Origin: Streptomyces xylophagus
Lineage (GTDB): Bacteria > Actinomycetota > Actinomycetes > Streptomycetales > Streptomycetaceae
Length of the DNA: 64,000 nucleotides
Assembly: GCF_000716435.1 (NCBI RefSeq)
Contig: NZ_JNWO01000013.1
Coordinates: 198,583-262,582 of the forward strand
Direction of reading: 5' to 3'
Both the position numbers and the translations under genes were made by a program. How positions within the stretch are numbered: position 1 is the first letter of the stretch; each line of letters opens with the position of its first letter. Under the pieces are notes generated by a model. It was given only the letters and a program-made list of their open reading frames with translations, ran no database searches and was not told where the DNA came from. This document shows, one piece after another, positions 41,661 to 50,594 of the stretch.

Positions 41661-43015
41661 GCGGCAAGAGCGGCACGACACAGATCTTCTTCTCGGCCAC
41701 GCAGTACGCCGCCGCGACCGTCACCGCCGCGATCCGCGCCGGTTTCTTCGGCCCCCGTACGGCCCACCGCCGCATCCTCGTGGTCAGCAACACCGCCGCC
41801 GTGCCCGAGGTCGGCACCCCGCTGGACCGGATGCCCGGCTTCGAGAAGCTGCGCCCCGAGTTCGACGAGGTCCGCTCGTGGAACGAGTTCATCTCCCCCT
41901 TCCACCCGGCCGGCTGGTCCCCGCGCGCCCAGGACACCGCCCTGTGGGAGAAGGCCGTACGCCTGGCCTGGAACCTCGGTGACGAGGACGTGGAGATCGC
42001 CTGCGAGTCCATCCAGGCCAACCCCTCCCGCGCTGTCGCCGACATCTTCGCCGACAGCAAGGTGCACGTGTACGCGGACGGCCTGATGAGCTACGGCCCC
42101 ACCCGCAACCGCATCCCGCACAACCTGAACAGCCGGATAGCCCGGGTGCTGCACCTCGACCTGATACCCGGGCTGCGCCCGATGCTGCTCTCCGAGTACG
42201 GCGTCGAACCGCAGCCCATCCCGAACGAGGCGATCGTCGACGTGCTCGCCCAGATCGGCGAGGAGGGCGCCTCGATCCTCGCCGACCGGCTGCCCGCCGA
42301 GGACCGGCCGACGGCCGTGATGCTCGGCCAGTACCTCTCCGCCATCGACCTGATCACCCAGGACGAGGAGGAGCAGCTGCACGTCCGCATGCTGCGCGCC
42401 GCGGCGAAGGCGGGCCACCAGGACATCCTGTTCAAGCCCCACCCCAGCGCACCGGCCGTCTACAGCAAGTCACTCGAGGAGTCGGCGGCCCAACTCGGCG
42501 TCCGCCTCACGGTGTTGCGCGAGCCGGTCCTCGCCGAGACCGTGTTCGCCTACCTGCGCCCGCAGTTGGTCATCGGCTGCTTCTCCACCGCGCTGATGAC
42601 GGCCGCCGCCTTCTACGACATCCCCGTCGCCCGCGTCGGCACCGGACTGCTCCTCGAACGCATCACGCCGTACGAGAACAGCAACCGCATCCCGCTCACC
42701 GTGATCGACGCGATCCTGCCCGACGCGGAGAAGGACAAGGTCGGGCAGCCGCTCGAACTGGGCCGTCTCGCCGAGGAGTTGGCGCCGCTGGTGCAGGCGG
42801 TCGGCTACTGCATGCAGGCGCTCAAGTACCACGGGATGCGCGACGAGGTCACCGACTGGCTGGCCGTCCACCTCGACGAGTACCCGCAGTACTTCAAGAA
42901 GCGCCGGCTCACCAGCCTGCGGCTGCCCGGCGGCAGCCCGGTGCGCGCGGAGTCACTGCGCAGGAACCCGACCGTACGGCGCGTGGTGCGCCGTATCAGG
43001 GCCGCGCAGGCCTGA
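41657..43015 (+). CDS. Alpha-2,8-polysialyltransferase-family protein (pair 1)
   Basis: A 452-aa protein. The HP motif (LFKPHPSAPAVYSKSLE) and SS motif (QLVIGCFSTALMTAAAF) of bacterial sialyltransferases are both present; these residues bind CMP-sialic acid and support catalysis. Given NeuA and NeuB in the cluster, the donor is probably a CMP-nonulosonic acid such as Kdn. ATG at 41657 overlaps the glycosyltransferase stop. Paralogue of the gene at 45740. It has no membrane helix, so it acts on the cytoplasmic face. Confidence 0.88.
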   Translation: MSGKSGTTQIFFSATQYAAATVTAAIRAGFFGPRTAHRRILVVSNTAAVPEVGTPLDRMPGFEKLRPEFDEVRSWNEFISPFHPAGWSPRAQDTALWEKAVRLAWNLGDEDVEIACESIQANPSRAVADIFADSKVHVYADGLMSYGPTRNRIPHNLNSRIARVLHLDLIPGLRPMLLSEYGVEPQPIPNEAIVDVLAQIGEEGASILADRLPAEDRPTAVMLGQYLSAIDLITQDEEEQLHVRMLRAAAKAGHQDILFKPHPSAPAVYSKSLEESAAQLGVRLTVLREPVLAETVFAYLRPQLVIGCFSTALMTAAAFYDIPVARVGTGLLLERITPYENSNRIPLTVIDAILPDAEKDKVGQPLELGRLAEELAPLVQAVGYCMQALKYHGMRDEVTDWLAVHLDEYPQYFKKRRLTSLRLPGGSPVRAESLRRNPTVRRVVRRIRAAQA

Positions 43016-43023
43016 ACGGACAA

Positions 43024-43056
43024 CAGGTGCCCCCCGGCCATGTCGGGGGGCACCTG
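43024..43056. terminator. Bidirectional terminator
   Basis: A perfect 13-bp stem, CAGGTGCCCCCCG / CGGGGGGCACCTG, with a 7-base loop, between the convergent polysialyltransferase-like and acyltransferase genes. Confidence 0.88.
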
Positions 43057-43074
43057 AGGCGTTTGAGGGCCGTG

Positions 43075-44256
43075 TCACTTGCCGCCGCTGAGCCGGGCCG
43101 CCAGCTGCTTCGACTGGGCGGTCATCGTCCGCTTCAGCCGGGTTCCGAACGGCTTCTCGACGAAGCGGTTCATGAGATAGGCCAGGCTCAGCAGGATCGC
43201 CACGGTCAGCACGAGCGTCGCGTACGGGTCGAGCCCGAGGCCCCGGTGCAGGATGCGGATCGCGAACCAGCCCAGGTGCTCGTGGATCAGATAGAAGGGG
43301 TACGTCAGCGCGCCCGCCAGCGTCAGCCAGCTCCAGTTCGCCCAGCGCAGCCAGCCCAGCGCCACCGCCGCCACGGCCGCGAACGCGAGGAACGAAATCG
43401 CCTGGATGACATGGGGGTTGCGGTGGAAGTCGCCGTGCATACCGGGGTGCCACAGCGCCGTCACCGAGTAGCGCTGGCCCAGCAGGAAGGACATGCCGAC
43501 GATGCCCCACAGCAGGAAGTCGCTGCCGTAGCGGTGGATCAGGTACAGGGCGAGGCCGCCGATGAAGTACGGCGCGTGGTCGCGCATCACCAACTCGTCC
43601 GTCAGCGCGGTGTCCGCGACCCGGGCGAAGGCGCCGGCCAGGGTCCACAGGATGCAGAAGGTGACCACCCGGCGGTAGGTGACGCCCTTCCAGATCACGA
43701 AGAGTGCGAAGAGGACGTAGAAGCGCATCTCGACCCACAGCGTCCAGCACACGCCGAGGACGCGGGGCACGCCCATCGGCTGCTGGAGCATGGTGAAGTT
43801 CATCAGGAACTCGTCGGAGCGCAGCGGGTGGACGACCACCGGCAGCAGGACCGACGCGGCGCCGACCATCAACAGGGCCGCCCAGTACGCCGGATAGAGG
43901 CGGGCGATCCGGGAGCGGAAGAAGTCGCCGAGGGTCTTGCCCCAGCTGCTCATGCAGATCACGAAGCCGCTGATGACGAAGAAGAACTGCACTCCGAGGC
44001 AGCCGTAGGTGCCGATCTTGGAGAGGGTCGGGAACAGCAGGCCCGGGGACTGGTGCCAGGACGAGGAGATCGTGCCGTTCTTGCCCGTGAAGTGGTACAG
44101 GCACACCATCAGCGCGGCCAGCAGCCGCAGCCCGTCCAGGGCGCGCAACCGGTTCTCCCGGCGGGGGGCGGGCGGGGCGACGGGTGGCTGCTCCGGGTCC
44201 TGCCCAGGGTCCTGGCCCCGCAGGGTGGGTGCCAGGGCCTGGTCAACCGCGTTCAT
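43075..44256 (-). CDS. Acyltransferase family 3 (OafA/YrhL-like) membrane protein
   Basis: A 393-aa membrane acyltransferase with about ten helices. Hallmarks are RALDGLRLLAALMVCLYHF with the catalytic-type His, GVQFFFVISGFVI, and FFRSRIARLYPAYW with the conserved Arg residues. The C-terminal FVEKPFGTRLKR is typical. The family moves acyl groups onto extracytoplasmic sugars, so it probably O-acetylates the nonulosonic-acid polymer. It sits between the two inverted transferase pairs. Confidence 0.92.
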   Translation of the reverse strand: MNAVDQALAPTLRGQDPGQDPEQPPVAPPAPRRENRLRALDGLRLLAALMVCLYHFTGKNGTISSSWHQSPGLLFPTLSKIGTYGCLGVQFFFVISGFVICMSSWGKTLGDFFRSRIARLYPAYWAALLMVGAASVLLPVVVHPLRSDEFLMNFTMLQQPMGVPRVLGVCWTLWVEMRFYVLFALFVIWKGVTYRRVVTFCILWTLAGAFARVADTALTDELVMRDHAPYFIGGLALYLIHRYGSDFLLWGIVGMSFLLGQRYSVTALWHPGMHGDFHRNPHVIQAISFLAFAAVAAVALGWLRWANWSWLTLAGALTYPFYLIHEHLGWFAIRILHRGLGLDPYATLVLTVAILLSLAYLMNRFVEKPFGTRLKRTMTAQSKQLAARLSGGK

Positions 44257-44399
44257 CCTGGGCCTTTCTCGCCGACGTCGAATGGCTGTTCCGCGACGGA
44301 ACGATGTGACGCTACGAACGTTCGACGGATGAGAGGCAATTCACCGGCGACACACAGGGGTCTCCTACATGTCGCCCGGATGAACAATTTGAATGGACG

Positions 44400-45740
44400 C
44401 TAACGTCCGGACAAAGCCCGGGCGCGGCGCGCGATCCGCCGTACGGTCTGATTGCGCGGAATGAAGGACAGTTGTGCCGGTACGGCACCGGGCAGCGCCA
44501 GCGCGGTCAGGCGACGGCGTTTGAAATAGCGCCAGGTGTGCGGATTGAGCCGGGTCGAGAGATAGCGCTCGGCGTCCTCGCGCAGCCGCGGATAGATCTT
44601 GGGCTGCATCGCGAAGCCGACCGCCTTGAGCAGTCCGGACAGTTCGTCCACCTTCTCCGGCGACGGCATCCGCCAGTCCGTCACCGCCTTCTTGTCACCG
44701 AGGTCCGGCAGTACGGCGTCCACGATGGTCAGCGGCACCCGGTTGCTGTTCTGGTAGGGCGCCAGCCGGGCCAGCACGGTGTCGGTGCCGACGCGCGCGA
44801 CCGGGATGTCGTACAGGCCGGCGGCGGTGAACAGGGCGGTGGAGAAGCAGCCGACGACCAGGGCGGGGCGCATCCGCTGGAAGGCGACCTCGGCGAGCAC
44901 CGGCCGGTCCAGGAGGGTGAGTTCAGCACCCAGCTTCTTCGCCTCGTCCTCCAGGAGTCGGGACCAGCGGGAGGGCGCCACCGGGTGCGGCTTGAACACC
45001 AGCGTGCGGTGGCCGAGCGCCACCGCGCCGCGCACCATGCGCAGATGCAGCTCCTCCTCCTGCTGGTCGGTGAGGATGCCGAGCGCGGCGAGGTACTGGC
45101 CCAGCAGCAGGGCCGGTTGACCCTCCACGGCCGGCAATTCCTCCTCGGACTCGGCGAGTTGGCCAAGTACCTTGAGGAAGGCCTCCGTCGGTACCAGCTC
45201 CGGCGGGACGCCGAACTCGGTGAGCAGCAGCGGGGTGAGGCCCGGGACGAGATCGAGGTGCAGCAGCCGCTCGATGCGGGTGCCGACCAGCGGGTCGATC
45301 TTGTCGCGCGTGGGGCCATAACTTATGAGGCCGTCCGCGTAGACGTCGACCGGGGCGCCGGTGAACAGCTGGCACAGCGCGAGCGACGGATTGACCTGCA
45401 CGGACTCCACCGCGAGCCGGATCTCGTCGTCGCCCAGCTGCCACAGCAGCCGTACGTACCGCTCCCACATCGGGACGTCGTCGCCCCGCGGGCTCCAACC
45501 GCTCGGGTGGAAGGGGGAGATGGTCTCGTTCCACGACAGCACCTCGTCGAAGCGCCCGCGCAACTGGTCGAAGCCCGGCATCGAGTCCACCGACGGGGTG
45601 GTCTCCGGGTTCGCCGCGTTGTTGGTGATCAGCAGCAGCCTGCGGTCGGCCTCGCCGAGGAGCCCAGCGTCCAGCGCGGCGGCCAGCGTCGCCGCGCCGT
45701 ACAGGGTCGACGCGCACAGGATCTGGGTGGTGCGGGGCAT
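44400..45740 (-). CDS. Alpha-2,8-polysialyltransferase-family protein (pair 2)
   Basis: A 446-aa paralogue of the gene at 41657, with the HP motif LVFKPHPVAPSRWSRLLED and SS motif ALVVGCFSTALFTAAGLYD. Shared blocks such as ISPFHPSGWSPRG, VDVYADGLISYGPTRDKI and PYQNSNRVPLTIVDAVLPD show a recent common origin. ATG at 45740 overlaps the stop of the upstream glycosyltransferase by one base. The duplication suggests two linkage or acceptor specificities. Confidence 0.88.
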   Translation of the reverse strand: MPRTTQILCASTLYGAATLAAALDAGLLGEADRRLLLITNNAANPETTPSVDSMPGFDQLRGRFDEVLSWNETISPFHPSGWSPRGDDVPMWERYVRLLWQLGDDEIRLAVESVQVNPSLALCQLFTGAPVDVYADGLISYGPTRDKIDPLVGTRIERLLHLDLVPGLTPLLLTEFGVPPELVPTEAFLKVLGQLAESEEELPAVEGQPALLLGQYLAALGILTDQQEEELHLRMVRGAVALGHRTLVFKPHPVAPSRWSRLLEDEAKKLGAELTLLDRPVLAEVAFQRMRPALVVGCFSTALFTAAGLYDIPVARVGTDTVLARLAPYQNSNRVPLTIVDAVLPDLGDKKAVTDWRMPSPEKVDELSGLLKAVGFAMQPKIYPRLREDAERYLSTRLNPHTWRYFKRRRLTALALPGAVPAQLSFIPRNQTVRRIARRARALSGR

Positions 45741-46726
45741 CAGGCGGCCACCGTCCGCGCCGAGGTGGGACGGCGGCGCAGTCGCCGCAGCCGGCTCGCG
45801 CGCTGGGGGTCCATCGAGTCCATCACGTCCGCGAGTACGTCCTGCGGCATGCGCTTGAGCGCGGCGGAACTCAGTGAACGCAGTTTTCGAGCCACGGCGG
45901 GTTCGAACCTCTCGATCGATCCGAGATGATGAGCCATGATCGCGCAATAGGTGCGCACTGCTTTGGGCAGCAGTTTTTCGGCATCGGGGTCACCCGCGGT
46001 TTCCTCGATTACCTGGTCGAACGCACGAATGAAATCGAGTTGCCGCACATCCCCGATCTGGGTGAGCGAGGAGGCGACCCCGCGCCGGTAGAACACCCCG
46101 AGCAGCCCCACCGTGGCGAAGGACTCCGCCTCCCGGTGCAGCTTCCAGATCCACGGCCGGTCCTCGGCCGTGCGCAGCCCGTCGGTGAAGTGCAGCAGGC
46201 CCCGGTCGACGAGTCTGCGGTGGTAGATGCCCGCCCAGGCGTAGGCGTAGTCGACGGAGGTGGAGCGGTCGGCGGGCAGGATCGCGTCCCGCGGGTTCAG
46301 CACCACACCGCGCCGGCCCTGCGGCACCCGGGCGATCGAGCGGGCCTTCGCCGTGCACACCACGTGGTCGGTGCGGACGAAGTCGCAGCCGAGTTCCTCG
46401 ATGGCGGCCAGCAGCCGCGGGAAGTAGTCCGGGGCGAGCCAGTCGTCGCCGTCCAGAAACGTCAGATACTCGCCACGTGCCTTGTCGATGCCGGTGTTGC
46501 GGGCGGTCGCCAGCCCTCCGTTCTTCTTGTGTCTGACATGCACGACGCCTGGCAACTCCCGCTCTGCGCGCGCGAGAATGTCCGGTGTCTCGTCGGTCGA
46601 ACAGTCGTCGACGAAGATGAATTCGAAGTCCTCCCGTGTGTTCGCACGCAGGCTCTTCAGGGTGTCGGGCGCGTATTGCTGCACGTTGTAGAACGGCACG
46701 ATGACGGAGAGCTTGACCACCCCCAT
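45740..46726 (-). CDS. Family 2 glycosyltransferase (pair 2)
   Basis: A 328-aa paralogue of the gene at 40674: LSVIVPFYNVQQYAPDTLKS, NGGLATARNTGIDKARGEYL, LDGDDWLAPDYFPRLLA and RTAEDRPWIWKLHREAESFA. ATG at 46726 matches the start of the paralogue; no clear ribosome site precedes it, so the mRNA may be leaderless. It forms a coupled pair with the polysialyltransferase-like gene and lies divergent from the DUF6716-type gene. Confidence 0.92.
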   Translation of the reverse strand: MGVVKLSVIVPFYNVQQYAPDTLKSLRANTREDFEFIFVDDCSTDETPDILARAERELPGVVHVRHKKNGGLATARNTGIDKARGEYLTFLDGDDWLAPDYFPRLLAAIEELGCDFVRTDHVVCTAKARSIARVPQGRRGVVLNPRDAILPADRSTSVDYAYAWAGIYHRRLVDRGLLHFTDGLRTAEDRPWIWKLHREAESFATVGLLGVFYRRGVASSLTQIGDVRQLDFIRAFDQVIEETAGDPDAEKLLPKAVRTYCAIMAHHLGSIERFEPAVARKLRSLSSAALKRMPQDVLADVMDSMDPQRASRLRRLRRRPTSARTVAA

Positions 46727-46918
46727 GACGTTAGAGGGCGCTCCGGCATCGGTCTTTACCATTGGTTTGATGTCGGGTGAACGCCATGTGGCGAACCAGT
46801 GAACCAGGAATTTTTCCGGCCCCGCCACGCCCTGATTCGTCATTCGGCGGTGTGCTGTTAACCCTTTGTTGCCTTCGGGTTGGGCCGATCAACGGAATGG
46901 CTTCCTAGCGTCTTCGGT

Positions 46919-48247
46919 GTGCCAGCAAGTGCAACGCAGACCCTGCGAGTCGCCGTTCTCGCGGATTCCGACACCCGGTGGAAATGGGGTTCGCTCACCG
47001 CGAACCGCATCGCACCGGCGAATTCGGACATCTCTTTGGACGGGTACCTCCTGCGGGGTCGTGCCACCCCAACAGCCCGCCAGCTGAAGGAAGTCGGCGT
47101 CACCGCGGACTCCCTCCGCGAGGTGACCGCCGTCGAGTTCCTGCGCGCCATGGAGAAGGAGCCGTACGACGTCCTCGTGCTCTCCCTCGTCGGCGGCGGG
47201 GTCCAGGCGATGCTGCACGGGCTGGCCCGGGCCTGGGACGGGCGCACCGAGCGGCCCGTCGTCGTCACCGGCTATGTCGGGGTCGTCTACGAGAAGCTCA
47301 CCGACGGTCTGCTGCTACGGCACGGCGCGGACCTCGTCCTCGCCAACTCCCGCCAGGACGCGGACCGTTTCAAGGCGGTCTACGACGGGGTCGGCGCCGA
47401 CTCCTCGTCGGTGACCGAGGTCGCCCTGCCGTTCCTCGGCGGGGACACCTATACGGGCGAGCACGACCCGTACACGGTCGTCTTCGCCGTGCAGCCCTCG
47501 GTGCCCGACAACCGCCGGGACCGCGACTACCTGCTCAACAGGGCGATCCAGCACGCCCGTTTCCACCCGAACCGCGAGGTGCTGCTCAAGCTGCGCTCCA
47601 AGCCCGGCGAACACACCACGCACATCGAGGAGTTGCCCTACCAGAAGCTGGTCCAGGGCAAGGACCTCCCCGCCAACTTCAGCCTCGTGTACGGGCACAT
47701 GGGCGACGTGCTCGACCGCACCGACCTCCTGGTGACCATCAGTTCCACGGCCGCCCTGGAGTCCCTGCACCGCCGTATCCCCACCGTCGTGCTGACCGAC
47801 CTCGGCATCCGCGAGGGGCTCGGCAACCACCACTTCGTGGGCTCCGGGTGCCTCGCCTCCTGGGACCAGCTCGACGCCGGGTACAAGCCGGTGCCGGACG
47901 CGGAGTGGGTGGCCCGGCAGGGGGTCATGGCTGGGGGTCCCCCCTCTGGGGGAGGGTCGTACGAGACGGCCTTCGACGCGGCCCGGGAGCGGATCGCCAA
48001 GCTGCTGGCCGGCGCCGACATGCCCGCCCTGAAGCCGTACTACACGCCCGAGACCGCCCCCGGCTATCTGCCCGGCATCCTCGCCCGCCACCACCTCGGC
48101 CCCGACGGCACCCCGCTGCCGGGCGCCCCCGCCGCGGACAAGGAGCCGGGGCCCGTCCGGCAGATCGTGCGCCGGGCCGCGCGCGGCGCCTACCGCCACG
48201 GCGTGCAGCGCGTGGCGCCCGTCATCCGCCGGATGGGGGAGCTGTGA
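46919..48247 (+). CDS. DUF6716-type putative glycosyltransferase of the nonulosonic-acid cluster
   Basis: A 442-aa protein. LRVAVLADSDTRWKWGSLTA opens a Rossmann-like fold, and LLKLRSKPGEHTTH and LVTISSTAALESLHRRIPTV look like the HP and SS regions of sialyltransferase-like GT-B enzymes. Pfam DUF6716 is my best recollection of its family. GTG at 46919 has no ribosome site, which suggests a leaderless start. A G/C-rich hairpin element at 47931-47958 is read in frame as GGPPSGGGS. It starts the neuA-neuB transcription unit. Confidence 0.82.
   Translation: MPASATQTLRVAVLADSDTRWKWGSLTANRIAPANSDISLDGYLLRGRATPTARQLKEVGVTADSLREVTAVEFLRAMEKEPYDVLVLSLVGGGVQAMLHGLARAWDGRTERPVVVTGYVGVVYEKLTDGLLLRHGADLVLANSRQDADRFKAVYDGVGADSSSVTEVALPFLGGDTYTGEHDPYTVVFAVQPSVPDNRRDRDYLLNRAIQHARFHPNREVLLKLRSKPGEHTTHIEELPYQKLVQGKDLPANFSLVYGHMGDVLDRTDLLVTISSTAALESLHRRIPTVVLTDLGIREGLGNHHFVGSGCLASWDQLDAGYKPVPDAEWVARQGVMAGGPPSGGGSYETAFDAARERIAKLLAGADMPALKPYYTPETAPGYLPGILARHHLGPDGTPLPGAPAADKEPGPVRQIVRRAARGAYRHGVQRVAPVIRRMGEL
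47931..47958 (+). repeat. Short G/C hairpin element inside the DUF6716-type gene
   Basis: CTGGGGGTCCCCCC followed by TCTGGGGGAGGGTC: G-runs and C-runs that can pair. It encodes a Gly/Pro/Ser insert (MAGGPPSGGGSYE) between otherwise ordinary helices. Similar G-run hairpins are scattered in Streptomyces genomes (from memory). Confidence 0.55.
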
Positions 48248-48279
48248 ACGTCAGGATTCCCGCTCAAGGAGTAGAGCCC

Positions 48280-49581
48280 ATGTCCAACTCGCAGGCAGGC
48301 CAAGGCGCTTCGGTGCGCCGGGTGCTCGCGGTGATCCCCGCGCGCGGCGGTTCCAAGGGCGTCCCCGCCAAGAACCTCGCGCCCGTCGGCGGAGTGCCGC
48401 TGGTGGCCCGCGCCGTCCGCGAGTGCCGCGCCTCGCGGCTGGTGACGGACGTGGTCGTCTCCACCGACGACCAGGCCATCGCCGCCGCGGCCCGCCAGGC
48501 CGGCGCCGAGGTCGTGCTGCGGCCCGCCGCCATCGCCGGCGACACGGCGACCTCCGAGGCCGCCGTCCTGCACGCCATGGACGCCCACGAGGCGCTGCAC
48601 GGCGCGGCCGTCGACGTGGTCCTGCTCGTGCAGTGCACCAGCCCCTTCATCGTCCGCGAGGACGTCGACGGCATCGTCAACGCGATCGTCGCGAACGGCG
48701 CCGACACCGCCCACACCGTCGCCCCCTTCCACGGCTTCGTGTGGCGCGACGCGGACGACGAGGCGACTCCGGTCGTCGAGCCCGCGCGCAGCGAGGAGGT
48801 CGGCGGCGCCACGAAGGTCGCCAACCCCCCTGTCACCAGCGGCGGTTACGGCGTCAACCACGACAAGTCGTTCCGCCCGCGCCGTCAGGACCGCCCCCAG
48901 GACTTCCTGGAGACCGGCGCGGTCTACGGCATGGACGCGGTCGGCTTCCGCAAGGTCGGCCACCGTTTCTTCGGCCGCACGGAACTCGTCCGGACCGACC
49001 CCGCACGGGTGTTGGAGATCGACGATCCACACGAGCTGGCCAGGGCACGGGCGTTGGCCCCGCTGTTCGACGCGGACCGTCCCGGTTCGCTCCCGACCGC
49101 CGACGACATCGACGCGGTCGTACTCGACTTCGACGGCACCCAGACCGACGACAGGGTGCTGATCGATTCCGACGGACGGGAGTTCGTCTCCGTGCACCGC
49201 GGAGACGGGCTCGGCATCGCGGCGCTGCGCAAGAGCGGCCTGAAGATGCTCATCCTGTCCTCGGAGCAGAACCCGGTCGTCGCCGCCCGGGCCCGGAAGC
49301 TCCAACTCCCGGTCCTGCACGGCATCGACCGGAAGGACCTCGCACTCAAGCAGTGGTGCGAGGAGCAGGGCATCGCGCCGGAGCGCGTGCTCTACGTCGG
49401 CAACGACGTCAACGACCTCCCGTGCTTCGCCCTCGTGGGCTGGCCCGTGGCGGTCGCGAGCGCCCACGACGTCGTACGCGGCGCCGCACGCGCGGTCACC
49501 ACCGTGGCCGGTGGCGACGGCGCTGTCCGAGAGATCGCCAGCTGGATCCTCGGCCCCTCTCTCGATTCCCTCACCAAGTAA
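48280..49581 (+). CDS. neuA: CMP-nonulosonate cytidylyltransferase fused to HAD phosphatase
   Basis: A 433-aa bifunctional protein. Residues 12-270 are a NeuA-type cytidylyltransferase (VLAVIPARGGSKGVPAKNLA, LLVQCTSPFI, FLETGAVYGM) that makes the CMP-sugar donor. Residues 278-430 are a HAD domain of the KdsC/YrbI type (AVVLDFDGTQTDDRV with D283 and D285, VLYVGNDVNDLPCF), likely to dephosphorylate the 9-phosphate sugar. The fusion joins the steps after NeuB. AAGGAG lies 8 bases before ATG 48280. Confidence 0.93.
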   Translation: MSNSQAGQGASVRRVLAVIPARGGSKGVPAKNLAPVGGVPLVARAVRECRASRLVTDVVVSTDDQAIAAAARQAGAEVVLRPAAIAGDTATSEAAVLHAMDAHEALHGAAVDVVLLVQCTSPFIVREDVDGIVNAIVANGADTAHTVAPFHGFVWRDADDEATPVVEPARSEEVGGATKVANPPVTSGGYGVNHDKSFRPRRQDRPQDFLETGAVYGMDAVGFRKVGHRFFGRTELVRTDPARVLEIDDPHELARARALAPLFDADRPGSLPTADDIDAVVLDFDGTQTDDRVLIDSDGREFVSVHRGDGLGIAALRKSGLKMLILSSEQNPVVAARARKLQLPVLHGIDRKDLALKQWCEEQGIAPERVLYVGNDVNDLPCFALVGWPVAVASAHDVVRGAARAVTTVAGGDGAVREIASWILGPSLDSLTK

Positions 49582-49595
49582 GGAAACCCGCTGTC

Positions 49596-50534
49596 ATGAG
49601 CAACAACTCCCGTCTGCGCCAGTTCGGTTCGAAGACCGCAGGACCCGGCCACCCCGTCTACGTCGTCGGCGAGATCGGCATCAACCACAACGGTGAGCTG
49701 GAGAACGCCTTCAAGCTGATCGACGCCGCCGCCGAAGCCGGCTGCGACGCCGTCAAGTTCCAGAAGCGCACCCCGGAGATCTGCACCCCGCGCGACCAGT
49801 GGGACATCGAGCGCGACACCCCCTGGGGCCGCATGACCTACATCGACTACCGCCACCGCGTGGAGTTCGGTGAGGACGAGTACCGCCAGATCGACGAGTA
49901 CGCCAAGTCCAAGAACATCGACTGGTTCGCCTCCCCGTGGGACACCGAGGCCGTCGCCTTCCTGGAGAAGTTCGACGTCCCGGCCCACAAGGTCGCCTCC
50001 GCCTCCCTCACGGACGACGAGCTCCTCCGCTCGCTGCGCGCCACCGGCCGCACGGTCATCCTCTCCACCGGCATGTCGACCCCGAAGCAGATCCGCCACG
50101 CGGTCGAGGTCCTCGGCTCGGACAACATCCTTATGTGCCACGCCACTTCGACCTACCCGGCGGTGGCCGAGGAGCTCAACCTCCGCGTCATCAACACCCT
50201 CCAGGCCGAGTACCCGAACGTCCCGATCGGCTACTCCGGTCACGAGACGGGCCTGCAGACCACCCTCGCCGCGGTCGCGCTCGGCGCCACCTTCGTCGAG
50301 CGCCACATCACCCTCGACCGCGCCATGTGGGGCTCGGACCAGGCCGCCTCCGTCGAGCCGCAGGGCCTGACCCGCCTCGTCCGCGACATCCGCACCATCG
50401 AGGCCTCCCTCGGCGACGGCGTCAAGAAGGTCTACGACTCGGAGCTCGGCCCGATGAAGAAGCTGCGCCGCGTCAACGGCGTGGTCGCCGAGGCGGAGAT
50501 CGCCGCGGCGGCGGGCGAGCCGGTCACGGTCTGA
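49596..50534 (+). CDS. neuB: Nonulosonic-acid synthase (NeuB family) lacking the SAF domain
   Basis: A 312-aa TIM-barrel synthase condensing PEP with a hexose or hexosamine (phosphate). VYVVGEIGINHNGELENAF, DAVKFQKRTPEICTP, ILSTGMSTPKQI and FVERHITLDRAMWGSDQAAS are the NeuB/NANS signatures. NeuB proteins usually have about 345 residues with a C-terminal SAF (antifreeze-like) domain; here the chain ends 40 residues after the barrel (KKLRRVNGVVAEAEIAAAAG). Whether the product is Neu5Ac or Kdn cannot be told from the sequence. It is 14 bases after neuA. Confidence 0.93.
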   Translation: MSNNSRLRQFGSKTAGPGHPVYVVGEIGINHNGELENAFKLIDAAAEAGCDAVKFQKRTPEICTPRDQWDIERDTPWGRMTYIDYRHRVEFGEDEYRQIDEYAKSKNIDWFASPWDTEAVAFLEKFDVPAHKVASASLTDDELLRSLRATGRTVILSTGMSTPKQIRHAVEVLGSDNILMCHATSTYPAVAEELNLRVINTLQAEYPNVPIGYSGHETGLQTTLAAVALGATFVERHITLDRAMWGSDQAASVEPQGLTRLVRDIRTIEASLGDGVKKVYDSELGPMKKLRRVNGVVAEAEIAAAAGEPVTV

Positions 50535-50594
50535 GTCTGAGCCATCAAGCGCCAGCGCCAGCGTCACTTACGGTCACGGGACGGTCGTACGACA

